6,647 nucleotides of DNA from Burkholderia sp. (GTDB taxonomy: Bacteria > Pseudomonadota > Gammaproteobacteria > Burkholderiales > Burkholderiaceae). Positions within the stretch are counted from its first letter, which is position 1. Every line of letters begins with the position of its first letter. This document shows, piece after piece, positions 1-6,647 of this stretch. The stretch is from the NCBI GenBank assembly GCA_028292565.1, contig JAQGMD010000440.1, positions 1 to 6,647 of the forward strand. Direction: 5' to 3'. A program made the position numbers and the translations under genes. The notes below the pieces were generated by a model. The model was not told the DNA's origin and did no database searches. It was given only the letters and a program-made list of their open reading frames with translations.

Positions 1-6
1 TTTCAT

Positions 7-44
7 CCCCATTCCCCGCTGCGAGAGGAGCCGGGGAATGAGGG
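7..44 (-). other. Hairpin-forming inverted repeat downstream of trpF
   Basis: Bases 10-17 (cattcccc) pair with 33-40 (ggggaatg). The inner gct/agc (18-20 with 29-31) extends the stem past one bulge, leaving an eight-base loop, and 7-9 with 42-44 may extend it outward. It starts 37 bases after the trpF stop. The window ends six bases past the outer arm, with no T tract seen, so it cannot be called a terminator. It could be an mRNA processing or stabilising element between trpF and the next gene. The rest of bases 1-80 shows nothing else. Confidence 0.5.
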
Positions 45-80
45 TGGTTGTTTACGGGATCATCAGGATCGGGATAACAA

Positions 81-749
81 TCAGCCAATTGCGGCATCCG
101 CCTGCCGCACCGCGCTGATGAAAGCACGTATGGCGGCGATGTCCTTGATGCCCTTGGTCCGTTCGACGCCGCTGCTGACGTCAACTGCATAAGGGCGCAC
201 GCGTGCCACCGCCTCAGCCGCGTTTTGCACGCTCAAGCCACCACTTAAAACGACCCGAGGCGCGAGCTCTTTTGGAATGAGAGACCAATCAAAAACCTTT
301 CCACCGCCCCCGTAGCCATCGACAAATGCATCGAGCAGCAGCCCTGCAAAGAGTCCGCTGGCGGCACGATAATCTTGCTCGTATTTTAGCAAATCGGCGT
401 GAGTCGTATCCGCGTGGACCCGGATTGCCCGGGTAAAAGGCCTACCGACCTTCGCTGCAATCGCGCTGCATTGCTCCGGCGTCTCGTCGCCGTGGAACTG
501 CAAAAGGGCGACGGGTGCCTCGGTCACGACGTCGGCTACCGCTTCCGGCGTGGCATTCACGAACAATCCAACGGTGGTTACAAAAGGCGGCACCGAACAC
601 ATCAGCCGGGCAGCGGCTGCGGGATCGACGTAGCGCGGGCTTTCAGGATAAAACACGAGGCCTATCGCATCGGCGCCGGCTTCGACAGCAGCCTGGATTT
701 CTTCGGGGCGGGACAGCCCGCAAATCTTGATTCGGGTGCGGATACTCAT
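81..749 (-). CDS. trpF: Phosphoribosylanthranilate isomerase
   Basis: TrpF carries out the Amadori rearrangement of N-(5'-phosphoribosyl)anthranilate to the carboxyphenylamino-deoxyribulose phosphate in tryptophan synthesis. It is a cytoplasmic single-domain (beta/alpha)8 barrel. The 222-residue monofunctional form has the catalytic cysteine in KICGL (Cys10) and catalytic aspartate in GLLLDAF (Asp140). It also has the expected LVFYPESPRYV (31-41) and LLQFHGDE (82-89) segments and the phosphate-binding loops GGGGKVFDW (147-155), VVLSGGL (166-172) and VDVSSGVE (189-196). It starts with ATG; no clear ribosome site precedes it (GACGGTCCT), so it may depend on translation of truA 54 bases upstream. 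In related bacteria trpB and trpA follow. Not fused to trpC, unlike in enterobacteria. Confidence 0.97.
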   Translation of the reverse strand: MSIRTRIKICGLSRPEEIQAAVEAGADAIGLVFYPESPRYVDPAAAARLMCSVPPFVTTVGLFVNATPEAVADVVTEAPVALLQFHGDETPEQCSAIAAKVGRPFTRAIRVHADTTHADLLKYEQDYRAASGLFAGLLLDAFVDGYGGGGKVFDWSLIPKELAPRVVLSGGLSVQNAAEAVARVRPYAVDVSSGVERTKGIKDIAAIRAFISAVRQADAAIG

Positions 750-803
750 AGGACCGTCAGAATAGCACGAGGGATGCCACGCTCAGCGCGTCTGTCACAA
801 AAG

Positions 804-1601
804 TCAGCGCCAGGGCATGGCGATGAAACGCTCCTGCGGCAACCGCCATTTTTCGTCGTAATCGATTTTGCCCAGGTACAGTCCATCCGGCATGAATGTC
901 GGCGCGGCCCGGCTGCGGTCGCCGCTTTCGAGTACCTCTTTCATCCATTCCGGTGGCTGATTTCCGTTTCCTACGTACACGAGCGACCCGACGATGTTCC
1001 GCACCATATGGTGCAGGAAAGCATTGGCCCGCAACGTGAAAACAATCACGTCGCCGTACTGATCAACACTGAGCTCGTGCATGTTCCTCACCGGGGACTT
1101 CGCCTGGCATTCCGCGGCCCGGAATGCCGAAAAGTCATGTGTGCCCAGAAGGTGAGCGGCGGCGGCTCGCATCGGCTCGACCGCGAGGGGACGAAATGTC
1201 CACCCGGCCTTGCCCGACAATAACGGCGAACGCACAGGATGGTTGTACAGCACATAGTGATAAGTCCGCGCGGTCGCGGAAAAACGCGCATGAAACTCGT
1301 CAGCCGGGTCATGGGTAACCTCGGTTGCCCAGCGTACCGCGATTGAGGTTGGCAAAAACGCATTCACCCCGCGCACCCAGGAAAACAGGTCGCGGTCGAG
1401 CGCCGTATCGAAATGGACCACCTGTTCAAGTGCATGAACGCCCGCGTCGGTGCGTCCGGCGCAAGTGGTACGAATCTCCGTCAGGGAAAACTTTTTCAAT
1501 GCTTCTTCGAGCACATCCTGCACCGTTCCGCCGCTGGGCTGGGTTTGCCATCCGCGCCACGGCGTGCCGTCGTATTGGATACCGAGCACAATGCGTATCA
1601 A
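804..1601 (-). CDS. truA: tRNA pseudouridine(38-40) synthase TruA
   Basis: TruA converts uridines 38, 39 and 40 of the tRNA anticodon stem-loop to pseudouridine, acting as a cytoplasmic dimer. The 265-residue protein is of normal length (E. coli about 270). It shows the N-terminal strand and loop [14 protein letters not shown] (6-19), the catalytic aspartate in [10 protein letters not shown] (Asp52), the RTYHYVLYN strand (112-120), THDFSAFRA (154-162), the RNA-binding [14 protein letters not shown] helix (193-206), and the C-terminal [11 protein letters not shown] (233-243). The start is TTG: an in-frame TAA lies four codons upstream, no ATG is available near the N-terminus, and the next option (GTG, codon 5) would cut into the first strand. 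GGA stands six bases before the TTG. It follows the fimV terminator closely and precedes trpF by 54 bases, with which it is probably co-transcribed. No key residue is missing. Confidence 0.96.
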   Translation of the reverse strand: MIRIVLGIQYDGTPWRGWQTQPSGGTVQDVLEEALKKFSLTEIRTTCAGRTDAGVHALEQVVHFDTALDRDLFSWVRGVNAFLPTSIAVRWATEVTHDPADEFHARFSATARTYHYVLYNHPVRSPLLSGKAGWTFRPLAVEPMRAAAAHLLGTHDFSAFRAAECQAKSPVRNMHELSVDQYGDVIVFTLRANAFLHHMVRNIVGSLVYVGNGNQPPEWMKEVLESGDRSRAAPTFMPDGLYLGKIDYDEKWRLPQERFIAMPWR

Positions 1602-1607
1602 TTGAAA

Positions 1608-1610
1608 TCC
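1608..1610 (-). promoter_or_regulatory. Short ribosome binding site (GGA) supporting the TTG start of truA
   Basis: In minus-strand reading GGA is followed by TTTCAA and then TTG. The six-base spacing is right for a minimal Shine-Dalgarno site and supports TTG over the GTG four codons inside. The site is weak, so truA may be translated at a low level. Confidence 0.45.
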
Positions 1611-1634
1611 GTCTTAAAGTCTTTAGTACTTCAC

Positions 1635-1674
1635 AAAAAAAACAAAACGGGCGCACGCTTAGCGTTGCGCCCGT
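1635..1674 (-). terminator. Rho-independent terminator of fimV
   Basis: About 20 bases after the fimV TAA, bases 1647-1654 pair with 1667-1674 (acgggcgc/gcgcccgt). After one bulged base, 1655-1658 pair with 1662-1665 (acgc/gcgt) around a three-base loop. On the minus strand the stem is followed by TTTTGTTTTTTTT (1635-1647). A GC-rich stem with a long T tract is a textbook intrinsic terminator for minus-strand transcription. It lies just 33 bases before truA, so truA needs its own promoter or read-through. Confidence 0.92.
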
Positions 1675-1693
1675 CCTTTATCGGCTAACCGGG

Positions 1694-4621
1694 TTATGCA
1701 AGTTCGTGCAGCAGGGATCTGGCTTTCTCGCTCTGCTCGGCATTTCCGCCTTTCAGCACTTCGTCCAGCAATTCGCGGGCGCCTTCTTTATCACCGATTT
1801 CCTGGTAGTCGATCGCGAGGTCTAGCTTGGTCGCCATCTCCGCATCAGTCGATGACGAGGAGTCGGCCATGCCTGCGCCAAATACGTTACCGGTATCCAG
1901 GGCCAGGTCCGGCTTAGACTCCGCTTCCGTGGGACCAAGTTCAAGGGAGATATCCGACAGATCGAAATCGACCGGATCTTTCACAGGGGCAGACTCCGCC
2001 CTTGTTGGTGCCCGGGGCTCGTCAAACTCCGCAGCCGGCAATTGCGGAACACCCGGGAAGTCCATGCTCAACGGCGCGTCGAGATCTGCGAGTGAATCAA
2101 CCGGCTCAGGATCTTTCTTCGAAGCGGGTGCGGGCACGTCGTCAAGATGGAAGGCGGGAACAGCCGTGCTTGCGGGCGCGGCCATCGGCGCAGCGGGCAC
2201 AATATTCGGCTCCTGCAGGAAGTCGAAATCGATGGAACCCAGATCGACGTTCGGCTCGGAAGGCGCAGGACGCGCGATCGTGTTCGGCACTTCGATGCTG
2301 CTCAGGCCGTCAAGATCGAAATCCAGGTCATTGGTCGCCGGCCTGGCGGCTGGCTGTTCGGTCGGTACATCAAGTACCGGCTCGTCGGCCTTCTTGCTGC
2401 CAGAAGAGGACGGGTTGGTAAAGTACGCCGCGTCCGCGCCGAGATCATCAATTGCGCCGAACGATGTATTCGTCTGGGTGCTCGCAAGCAGTGTGGCAAG
2501 GTCGGGGTCGCTCAGCGGTTGCGCGGCCGCGACTGGTGCAACCGACTCGGCGCCGGAGCTTTTTCCGGACTTGCCGGCGGCATACAACGGATTGTCCGGG
2601 TCAATCGCGGCACCAAGGGTCGCCGCTTGCGCCCAATCTTCGCCCTGCCCTTTGGTCATTCCATACAGCTCGGTCGCCAGGACCTCGAATGCCCGCAGGT
2701 CCTTGCGGTTCGAATAAATCTCGAGCAGTTTCACTCGTACCGCATGACGGTCCGGCTGGGTACGCAAAGCCTCTTTGAGAATCTCTTCCGCCTGGGCGTC
2801 ACGGCCGTAGGCAATGTAGACATCCGCTTCCGCGACCGGGTCGACTTCGTTGCTATCGAGCTGGCTGGCGGTCGCCGAGAAGTTCGAGTTGAAAACACTG
2901 TTGTTGGTGTCGACGCTCTGGCCACCAGTGGAGCCGAACAGCGAATTCGCTTTCAGGCTTGAGTCGGTGATGATGCTGTCGTCGAAATTCTTTTGCTGTT
3001 TGCGGCGGCGGGCGCTCATGATGCCGAGCGCACCGAGCGCCGCGAGCAATACTACGCCACCGGGCAACACCAACGGATTGTCCAGCAACTCGTCCAAAAA
3101 GCCGGGCTCTTCAACGGGCGCTGGCGCCGGTTGCGCGGCAGGCGCTGCCGGTTTTTCGGCGGCGGCTTCTGGTGCAGCAGGCGCTGCGGCAGAAGCTGGC
3201 TGATCGGTTTTGGCTTCGGCTGGTTTGTCGGTTGCGGGAGCTTCCGTCGATGCAGTCGGGGCGGCAGGCGTCGACGCCGGTGGCACCGCAGGGGCTGCAG
3301 GGGTAGTCGGCGCAGTTGCCTGAGCCGCAGGCGCGGGTGCTGTCGGCGCGGGTGCTGTCGGTACGGGCGCAGCCGGTGCCTGAGCTACTGGCGCCACCGC
3401 CGATTTGGTATCCGCTTGTTTTTGCTGCTCTGCCAGGCCCTGGTTTTTCACTTCCAGCAGCTTCTGCAGGTCAGTGACGTTTTTCTCAAGTTCCTTGACG
3501 CGGGCATTGGCCTCTGCGACCGCCTTTTCACGGGCAATCGTGTCTTCGGCACCCGCGGCGCCTGCGCCCGCCTTACCGCCGACGGCGTTCGGAACAGCAG
3601 ACTTCGACAACTGGAGCTTGTCCTGCGACTGATTGGCCGGCGTCGCGGGCTCTTCAACCTTTGCAGTAATCTTACCGGCCGAAGTCTGGCGGGAGTCAGC
3701 CGATTTTTCCGAGTCGGCTGTCGCAACCTGACCGGCCAGCTTGCTCCGATAATTCCTGAAGTCCGCCGACTGCGCGACCACGATGCCACGCGCTTCGGTG
3801 GTATTGATGCCGCGAGCAGCGTCTTCGCTCGGCACGGATAGAACCTGGCCGGCGCGCAGCCGGTTCATGTTCTTGTCGATGAAGGCATTCGGATTTGCGC
3901 GGTACAAGGCGACCAGCATCTGGTCGAGCGACACGCCGCTGGACCTCACCTGGTTCGCGATTTTTGCGAGCGAGTCGCCGTTCTTGACCTTGTATTCATC
4001 CGACTTGGTATCGCTCTGTGCGTCAGCAACGGGAGCAGTTGGAGCCGCGGGCCTTGCGGTAACCCTCGGAGCTGGTCTCGGGCTATCAGCAGGCGCCGCC
4101 TGCCTCGGCGGCTCGGCCGGCCTGATCGCCTGCGAACCTCTGCCTGCCTCAACCTGTGGAACGGGAAGCGGAGCAACCTGCGCCGACTGGGTCGAACGCA
4201 TATCCGCCGGATCGAGCAGGAACGTGTATTCGCGGATCAGGCGACCGTTGGGCCCACCGAGTTCGAGCAACATGTCGACGAACGGCTCGTTCAGCGGCTG
4301 GCTCGAACTGATACGGATGATTTGCTTGCCGGCTCGCTGCTCCACCGCGAAACGCAGTGACAGCAAGGAGGGATTGAATTCGATATTCGCCTGCCGGAAG
4401 GCTTCCGAAGACGCCAGCTTTGCGACCAGCGCGCCCACTTCGTCTTTCGAGACGGATGTAAGCTCGATTTCCGCCCGCAGTGGTTGTCCGAGTGAGGACA
4501 GCACTGTCAGCTTTCCTAAACCCGCAGCATATGCACTGGAAAACAGCACCGCCGAGACAACAGCCGCACTGAGCGTTTTGCGAGTAAACGAACTAAATTT
4601 CTGGCGTTTGTTTGAATGCAT
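1694..4621 (-). CDS. fimV: FimV-family polar hub protein (LysM, membrane span, TPR-like, FimV C-terminal domain)
   Basis: FimV proteins sit in the inner membrane, usually at the cell pole. They bind peptidoglycan and help assemble and regulate type IV pili and cyclic-AMP signalling, as known from Pseudomonas. Numbered from the ATG used here (975 residues): a signal peptide, basic to residue 16 and then hydrophobic, with likely cleavage near AYA-AG (about 32); the FimV N-terminal domain beginning GLGKLTVLSSLGQPLRAEIE (34) and running to about 137; a LysM-type domain at 210-264 (YKVKNGDSLAKIANQ to GQVLSVP); a charged coiled coil at 362-403; a Pro/Ala linker at 408-502; one membrane span at 516-535 followed by RRRK; TPR-like helices at 595-657; an acidic linker with repeated DFDL-type motifs at 766-895; and the conserved C-terminal FimV helical domain at 928-975. 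The frame extends 23 codons upstream to an ATG ending at 4690, with other ATGs at 4633 and 4642. I chose 4621 for a normal-length signal peptide, though no strong ribosome site precedes it. Confidence 0.93.
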   Translation of the reverse strand: MHSNKRQKFSSFTRKTLSAAVVSAVLFSSAYAAGLGKLTVLSSLGQPLRAEIELTSVSKDEVGALVAKLASSEAFRQANIEFNPSLLSLRFAVEQRAGKQIIRISSSQPLNEPFVDMLLELGGPNGRLIREYTFLLDPADMRSTQSAQVAPLPVPQVEAGRGSQAIRPAEPPRQAAPADSPRPAPRVTARPAAPTAPVADAQSDTKSDEYKVKNGDSLAKIANQVRSSGVSLDQMLVALYRANPNAFIDKNMNRLRAGQVLSVPSEDAARGINTTEARGIVVAQSADFRNYRSKLAGQVATADSEKSADSRQTSAGKITAKVEEPATPANQSQDKLQLSKSAVPNAVGGKAGAGAAGAEDTIAREKAVAEANARVKELEKNVTDLQKLLEVKNQGLAEQQKQADTKSAVAPVAQAPAAPVPTAPAPTAPAPAAQATAPTTPAAPAVPPASTPAAPTASTEAPATDKPAEAKTDQPASAAAPAAPEAAAEKPAAPAAQPAPAPVEEPGFLDELLDNPLVLPGGVVLLAALGALGIMSARRRKQQKNFDDSIITDSSLKANSLFGSTGGQSVDTNNSVFNSNFSATASQLDSNEVDPVAEADVYIAYGRDAQAEEILKEALRTQPDRHAVRVKLLEIYSNRKDLRAFEVLATELYGMTKGQGEDWAQAATLGAAIDPDNPLYAAGKSGKSSGAESVAPVAAAQPLSDPDLATLLASTQTNTSFGAIDDLGADAAYFTNPSSSGSKKADEPVLDVPTEQPAARPATNDLDFDLDGLSSIEVPNTIARPAPSEPNVDLGSIDFDFLQEPNIVPAAPMAAPASTAVPAFHLDDVPAPASKKDPEPVDSLADLDAPLSMDFPGVPQLPAAEFDEPRAPTRAESAPVKDPVDFDLSDISLELGPTEAESKPDLALDTGNVFGAGMADSSSSTDAEMATKLDLAIDYQEIGDKEGARELLDEVLKGGNAEQSEKARSLLHELA
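3331..3375 (-). repeat. 15-base tandem repeat in the fimV Pro/Ala linker
   Basis: Two identical 15-base units (3331-3345 and 3346-3360, gcgcgggtgctgtcg) stand head to tail, followed by a degenerate third copy (3361-3375). They encode Ala-Pro-Thr-Ala-Pro-type pentapeptides in the periplasmic linker. The unit is a multiple of three, so copy-number change would lengthen the linker without a frameshift. Confidence 0.8.
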
Positions 4622-4706
4622 ATTTCGGGGCATAGGTGGCATTCCAGTTGCGTATATTGAGTTGGCACAAGTACCACGCCAATTTAGCATGTTTCAGGGA
4701 ACTTTC

Positions 4707-4735
4707 ACCATATCATCATGGACTTAGGCGCGCAA
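4707..4735 (-). promoter_or_regulatory. Candidate sigma70-type promoter upstream of fimV
   Basis: On the minus strand TTGCGC (4730-4735) and TATGGT (4707-4712) are separated by 17 bases, the best -35/-10 pair I could find by eye in the asd-fimV gap. The match is partial (three of six and four of six consensus bases). The placement fits: it lies after the asd hairpin and roughly 70-85 bases before the likely fimV start codon. A transcript from it would carry a leader of about 70-80 bases. Weak evidence, by eye only. Confidence 0.25.
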
Positions 4736-4823
4736 GTGTATCTAACTTGCTAACTTCTGTGAGGTTTCAGGCCCTTTAGAAGCAAATTTGGAAACAACTT
4801 CCGTTGCAACGCCGCAACGCAAA

Positions 4824-4873
4824 CAGGGCCTGCCTGCAAGGGATTCATGGGAATCGACTGCGGGCAGGCCCTG
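4824..4873 (-). terminator. Nested hairpin after asd, possible terminator
   Basis: Two 14-base arms, 4824-4837 and 4860-4873, pair with a single mismatch (cagggcctgcctgc against gcgggcaggccctg). Between them lies a second small inverted repeat, gattc/gaatc with a CCAT loop in minus-strand reading, so the structure can be a long stem capped by a small one. It begins 19 bases after the asd stop. On the minus strand it is followed by TTTGCGTTGC, only a short T-rich stretch, so as a rho-independent terminator it is incomplete. It may instead stabilise the asd mRNA 3' end. No T run follows it on the plus strand. Confidence 0.5.
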
Positions 4874-4892
4874 GCGCTGACCGTCACGGTTC

Positions 4893-6029
4893 CTAGTCTT
4901 CCAGAACGATGCGCAACATGCGGCGCAATGGCTCCGCAGCGCCCCACAGCAGCTGGTCGCCCACTGTGAAAGCCGACAGAAAATCGCCGCCCATCTGCAT
5001 CTTGCGCAGGCGTCCGACTGGAATCGTGAGACTGCCGGTAACAGCCGCCGGAGTCAGGTCCTTCATCGACGCTTCACGATTGTTGGGCACGACTTTCACC
5101 CACTGATTGTTGGCGGCGATGATGCCTTCGATCTCGTCGATTGGAACGTCTTTCTTAAGCTTGATGGTCAGCGCTTGCGAATGGCAACGCATGGCACCGA
5201 TACGCACGCACAGGCCGTCAACCGGGATCGCACCCTTTGCCGTCTTGCCAAACGTTTCGCCGCGGCCGAGGATCTTGTTGGTTTCGGCGCCGGCTTTCCA
5301 CTCTTCACGCGATACGCCGTTGCCGAGATCCTTGTCGATCCACGGGATCAGGTTGCCGCCGAGCGGCACGCCGAACTGTTTGGTTTCATCCGCGCTCAGC
5401 GCATGCTGCTTGGCCAGCACCCTGCGATCGATTTCGAGTATGGCGGAAGCCGGGTCGTCCAGCAGGGCCTTCACTTCAGCATTGATCGTGCCGAATTGCG
5501 TCAGCAGTTCGCGCATGTGCTGCGCGCCGCCGCCGGACGCCGCCTGATAGGTCATAGACGTCATCCACTCGACCAGATCCTTCTCGAACAGGCCGCCCAG
5601 ACCCATCAGCATGCAGGACACCGTGCAATTGCCGCCGATGTAATTCTTTACCCCGCGCCGCAATGCGGACTTGATGACATCCAGGTTCACCGGATCGAGA
5701 ATGATGATCGCGTCATCGTTCATCCGCAGGGTGGATGCGGCATCGATCCAATAACCATTCCAGCCAGCGGCGCGCAACTGCGGAAAAATTTCGGCGGTGT
5801 AGTCGCCGCCCTGGCATGTAATGATGATCTCGCACTTCTTGAGTTCATCAATATTGTTGGCGTCTTTGAGAGTGGTCTCGTTTTTCGCCATTGCCGGGGC
5901 TTTGCCGCCTGCATTCGATGTCGAAAAGAATACCGGCTCGATATGATCGAAATCGCCCTCTTCCTGCATGCGTTGCATCAAGACCGAGCCCACCATACCG
6001 CGCCATCCCATCAAGCCAACTAACTTCAC
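4893..6029 (-). CDS. asd: Aspartate-semialdehyde dehydrogenase
   Basis: This enzyme reduces L-aspartyl-4-phosphate to aspartate semialdehyde with NADPH. It is the branch point to lysine/diaminopimelate, threonine and methionine, and acts in the cytoplasm. The 378-residue protein matches the Gram-negative Asd type (about 370). Visible features are the N-terminal nucleotide-binding motif GWRGMVGS (8-15), the SNAGG loop (38-42), the catalytic cysteine in [10 protein letters not shown] (Cys135), and [11 protein letters not shown], where Arg276 and His283 keep the seven-residue spacing of the substrate Arg and catalytic His of E. coli Asd. The C-terminus returns to an NADP-fold helix ([18 protein letters not shown]). 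The start is GTG, chosen because the protein begins directly at the first Rossmann strand and an AAGGGAG site lies six bases upstream. It follows the LeuB-like gene by 38 bases, suggesting co-transcription. All key residues are intact. Confidence 0.97.
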   Translation of the reverse strand: MKLVGLMGWRGMVGSVLMQRMQEEGDFDHIEPVFFSTSNAGGKAPAMAKNETTLKDANNIDELKKCEIIITCQGGDYTAEIFPQLRAAGWNGYWIDAASTLRMNDDAIIILDPVNLDVIKSALRRGVKNYIGGNCTVSCMLMGLGGLFEKDLVEWMTSMTYQAASGGGAQHMRELLTQFGTINAEVKALLDDPASAILEIDRRVLAKQHALSADETKQFGVPLGGNLIPWIDKDLGNGVSREEWKAGAETNKILGRGETFGKTAKGAIPVDGLCVRIGAMRCHSQALTIKLKKDVPIDEIEGIIAANNQWVKVVPNNREASMKDLTPAAVTGSLTIPVGRLRKMQMGGDFLSAFTVGDQLLWGAAEPLRRMLRIVLED

Positions 6030-6035
6030 GATTTT

Positions 6036-6042
6036 CTCCCTT
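6036..6042 (-). promoter_or_regulatory. Ribosome binding site of asd
   Basis: On the minus strand AAGGGAG is followed by six bases (AAAATC) and then GTG. This supports the GTG as the asd start; no ATG lies in frame close by that would leave the nucleotide-binding motif intact. Confidence 0.8.
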
Positions 6043-6067
6043 GATTACATTTCAAAAAAACTGCGTG

Positions 6068-6647
6068 CTAGCCAAGCGCCCTGACCACGGCGTCGCCCAT
6101 TTCGGTTGTACCGACCCTGGTCGTGCCTTCCTCATGGATGTCAGGCGTGCGCAAGCCCTGCGCCAATACCTTCTTGACCGCCGCTTCCACCCGATCCGCC
6201 TGATCCGCTTTGTTCAATGAGAAACGCAGCATCATGGCGGCGGAAAGTATGGTCGCGAGCGGATTTGCAATTCCCTTGCCGGCGATATCGGGCGCGGAGC
6301 CATGTCCCGCATTGGCCACCGCGTGCTTCTCGCCTGCATTCAGCGCCGCTGCAAGACCGAGGCTGCCCGACATCGCAACCGCGAGGTTCGACAGCACGTC
6401 GCCGAACATGTTGGTGATGAGGATCACGTCGTAGCGCTGCGGCCGCGTGTAGATGTCGGCCGCCATCGCGTCGATATCCATCTCGCGCCAGCTGACCTGC
6501 GGAAAGCCCGCTGCAATCTCGGTCGCCTGCCTGATGAAAATTCCGTCCGAGAGCTGAAGCACGTGCCGTTTTCCCACGGCCGTGACCTGCTTTCGGCGGC
6601 GCGATGCATACTCGAACGCGACCTGCGCGATGCGTCTCGACGCCTTC
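6068..6647 (-). CDS. LeuB-like isopropylmalate/isocitrate dehydrogenase family protein, N-terminus cut off by window edge
   Basis: The reading frame enters from the right edge and gives the last 192 residues before a TAG stop; about half of a normal ~355-residue enzyme is missing. The family oxidises and decarboxylates 2-hydroxy acids with NAD; LeuB makes 2-oxoisocaproate in leucine synthesis in the cytoplasm. Visible motifs are the substrate-side Lys (VGKRHVLQLS), metal Asp (MDIDAMAAD), NMFGDVLSN, and the adenosine-binding loop HGSAPDIAGKGIANP. The C-terminal 70 or so residues (LSAAMMLRFSLNKADQADR onward) look like Burkholderiales LeuB. The middle does not: YVDNAAM is replaced by DIDAMAA, the second Asp of GDxLSD is Asn, and the usual YEP before HGSAPD is NAG. 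These resemble the separate 'isocitrate/isopropylmalate dehydrogenase family' branch. Position just before asd favours leuB; motifs argue for a paralogue, so I give no symbol. Family assignment is firm, substrate is not. Confidence 0.85.
   Translation of the reverse strand, partial: KASRRIAQVAFEYASRRRKQVTAVGKRHVLQLSDGIFIRQATEIAAGFPQVSWREMDIDAMAADIYTRPQRYDVILITNMFGDVLSNLAVAMSGSLGLAAALNAGEKHAVANAGHGSAPDIAGKGIANPLATILSAAMMLRFSLNKADQADRVEAAVKKVLAQGLRTPDIHEEGTTRVGTTEMGDAVVRALG

Noticed and set aside
1..6. ATG AAA on the minus strand at the window edge as a trpB start
   Set aside because: Two codons cannot be assigned to a gene, and the upstream ribosome site is unclear.
399..1223. Open frame of 274 codons on the plus strand spanning trpF and truA
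   Set aside because: It runs opposite two well-conserved enzymes with intact catalytic residues and has no recognisable domain.
1827..2717. Open frame of 296 codons on the plus strand
   Set aside because: Fully antisense to the fimV tail; its Ser/Gly/Ala-rich translation is the mirror of the acidic, Pro/Ala-rich linker and has no family resemblance.
2993..3841. Open frame of 282 codons on the plus strand with Arg/Cys/Gly-rich repeats
   Set aside because: The odd RRGC-type repeats are simply the complement of the Pro/Ala linker repeats of fimV, not a real cysteine-rich protein.
3783..4727. Open frame of 314 codons on the plus strand opposite the fimV N-terminus
   Set aside because: It lies antisense to the conserved FimV domain and signal peptide, has low-complexity Ser/Ala-rich composition and no recognisable domain; it is a shadow of GC-biased codons in fimV.
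5175..6023. Open frame of 282 codons on the plus strand opposite asd
   Set aside because: Antisense to the conserved asd sequence; His/Arg/Ala-rich shadow translation.
6054..6090. Run of seven T on the minus strand right after the LeuB-like gene, possible terminator
   Set aside because: Only 3-bp pairings can be formed in front of the T run, so no usable stem; asd follows 38 bases on and looks co-transcribed.
1..6647. CRISPR array, insertion sequence, tRNA or defence system
   Set aside because: No regularly spaced repeats, transposase, terminal inverted repeats or cloverleaf-like sequence were seen; all of the window is accounted for by five housekeeping genes and short gaps.

Overview
The window looks like an ordinary, densely coded chromosomal segment of a moderately GC-rich betaproteobacterium. 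The order leuB-type gene, asd, fimV, truA, trpF is a conserved arrangement in Pseudomonas and in Burkholderiales. The closest feel is Burkholderiales, perhaps Oxalobacteraceae. This placement is inferred from gene order and protein character, not from a search. Every supportable gene lies on the minus strand, so the segment reads from high to low coordinates.

At the right edge (6068-6647) is the C-terminal part of a beta-decarboxylating dehydrogenase of the isopropylmalate/isocitrate family. It sits where leuB is expected but has unusual active-site motifs. After 38 bases comes asd (4893-6029), aspartate-semialdehyde dehydrogenase, with a GTG start and a good Shine-Dalgarno site. A 14-bp interrupted inverted repeat follows asd. 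Then comes a leader with one weak promoter candidate, and fimV (about 1694-4621), a large inner-membrane hub protein with a LysM-type domain, a coiled coil, a Pro/Ala linker, one membrane span, TPR-like helices and an acidic cytoplasmic tail. A strong rho-independent terminator (1635-1674) closes the fimV transcript.

truA (804-1601, TTG start), tRNA pseudouridine synthase I, and trpF (81-749), phosphoribosylanthranilate isomerase, follow and are probably co-transcribed. The last 80 bases (1-80) are non-coding and hold a second hairpin; trpB would be the usual next gene but is not visible.

The segment joins amino-acid synthesis (leucine-type, aspartate family, tryptophan) with a tRNA modification enzyme and a polar pilus/peptidoglycan-binding protein. 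I see no mobile element, CRISPR array, RNA gene, toxin-antitoxin pair or defence system. No stretch longer than 300 bases lacks a gene. The most unusual signal is the divergent active site of the LeuB-like dehydrogenase; no new biological system is evident.
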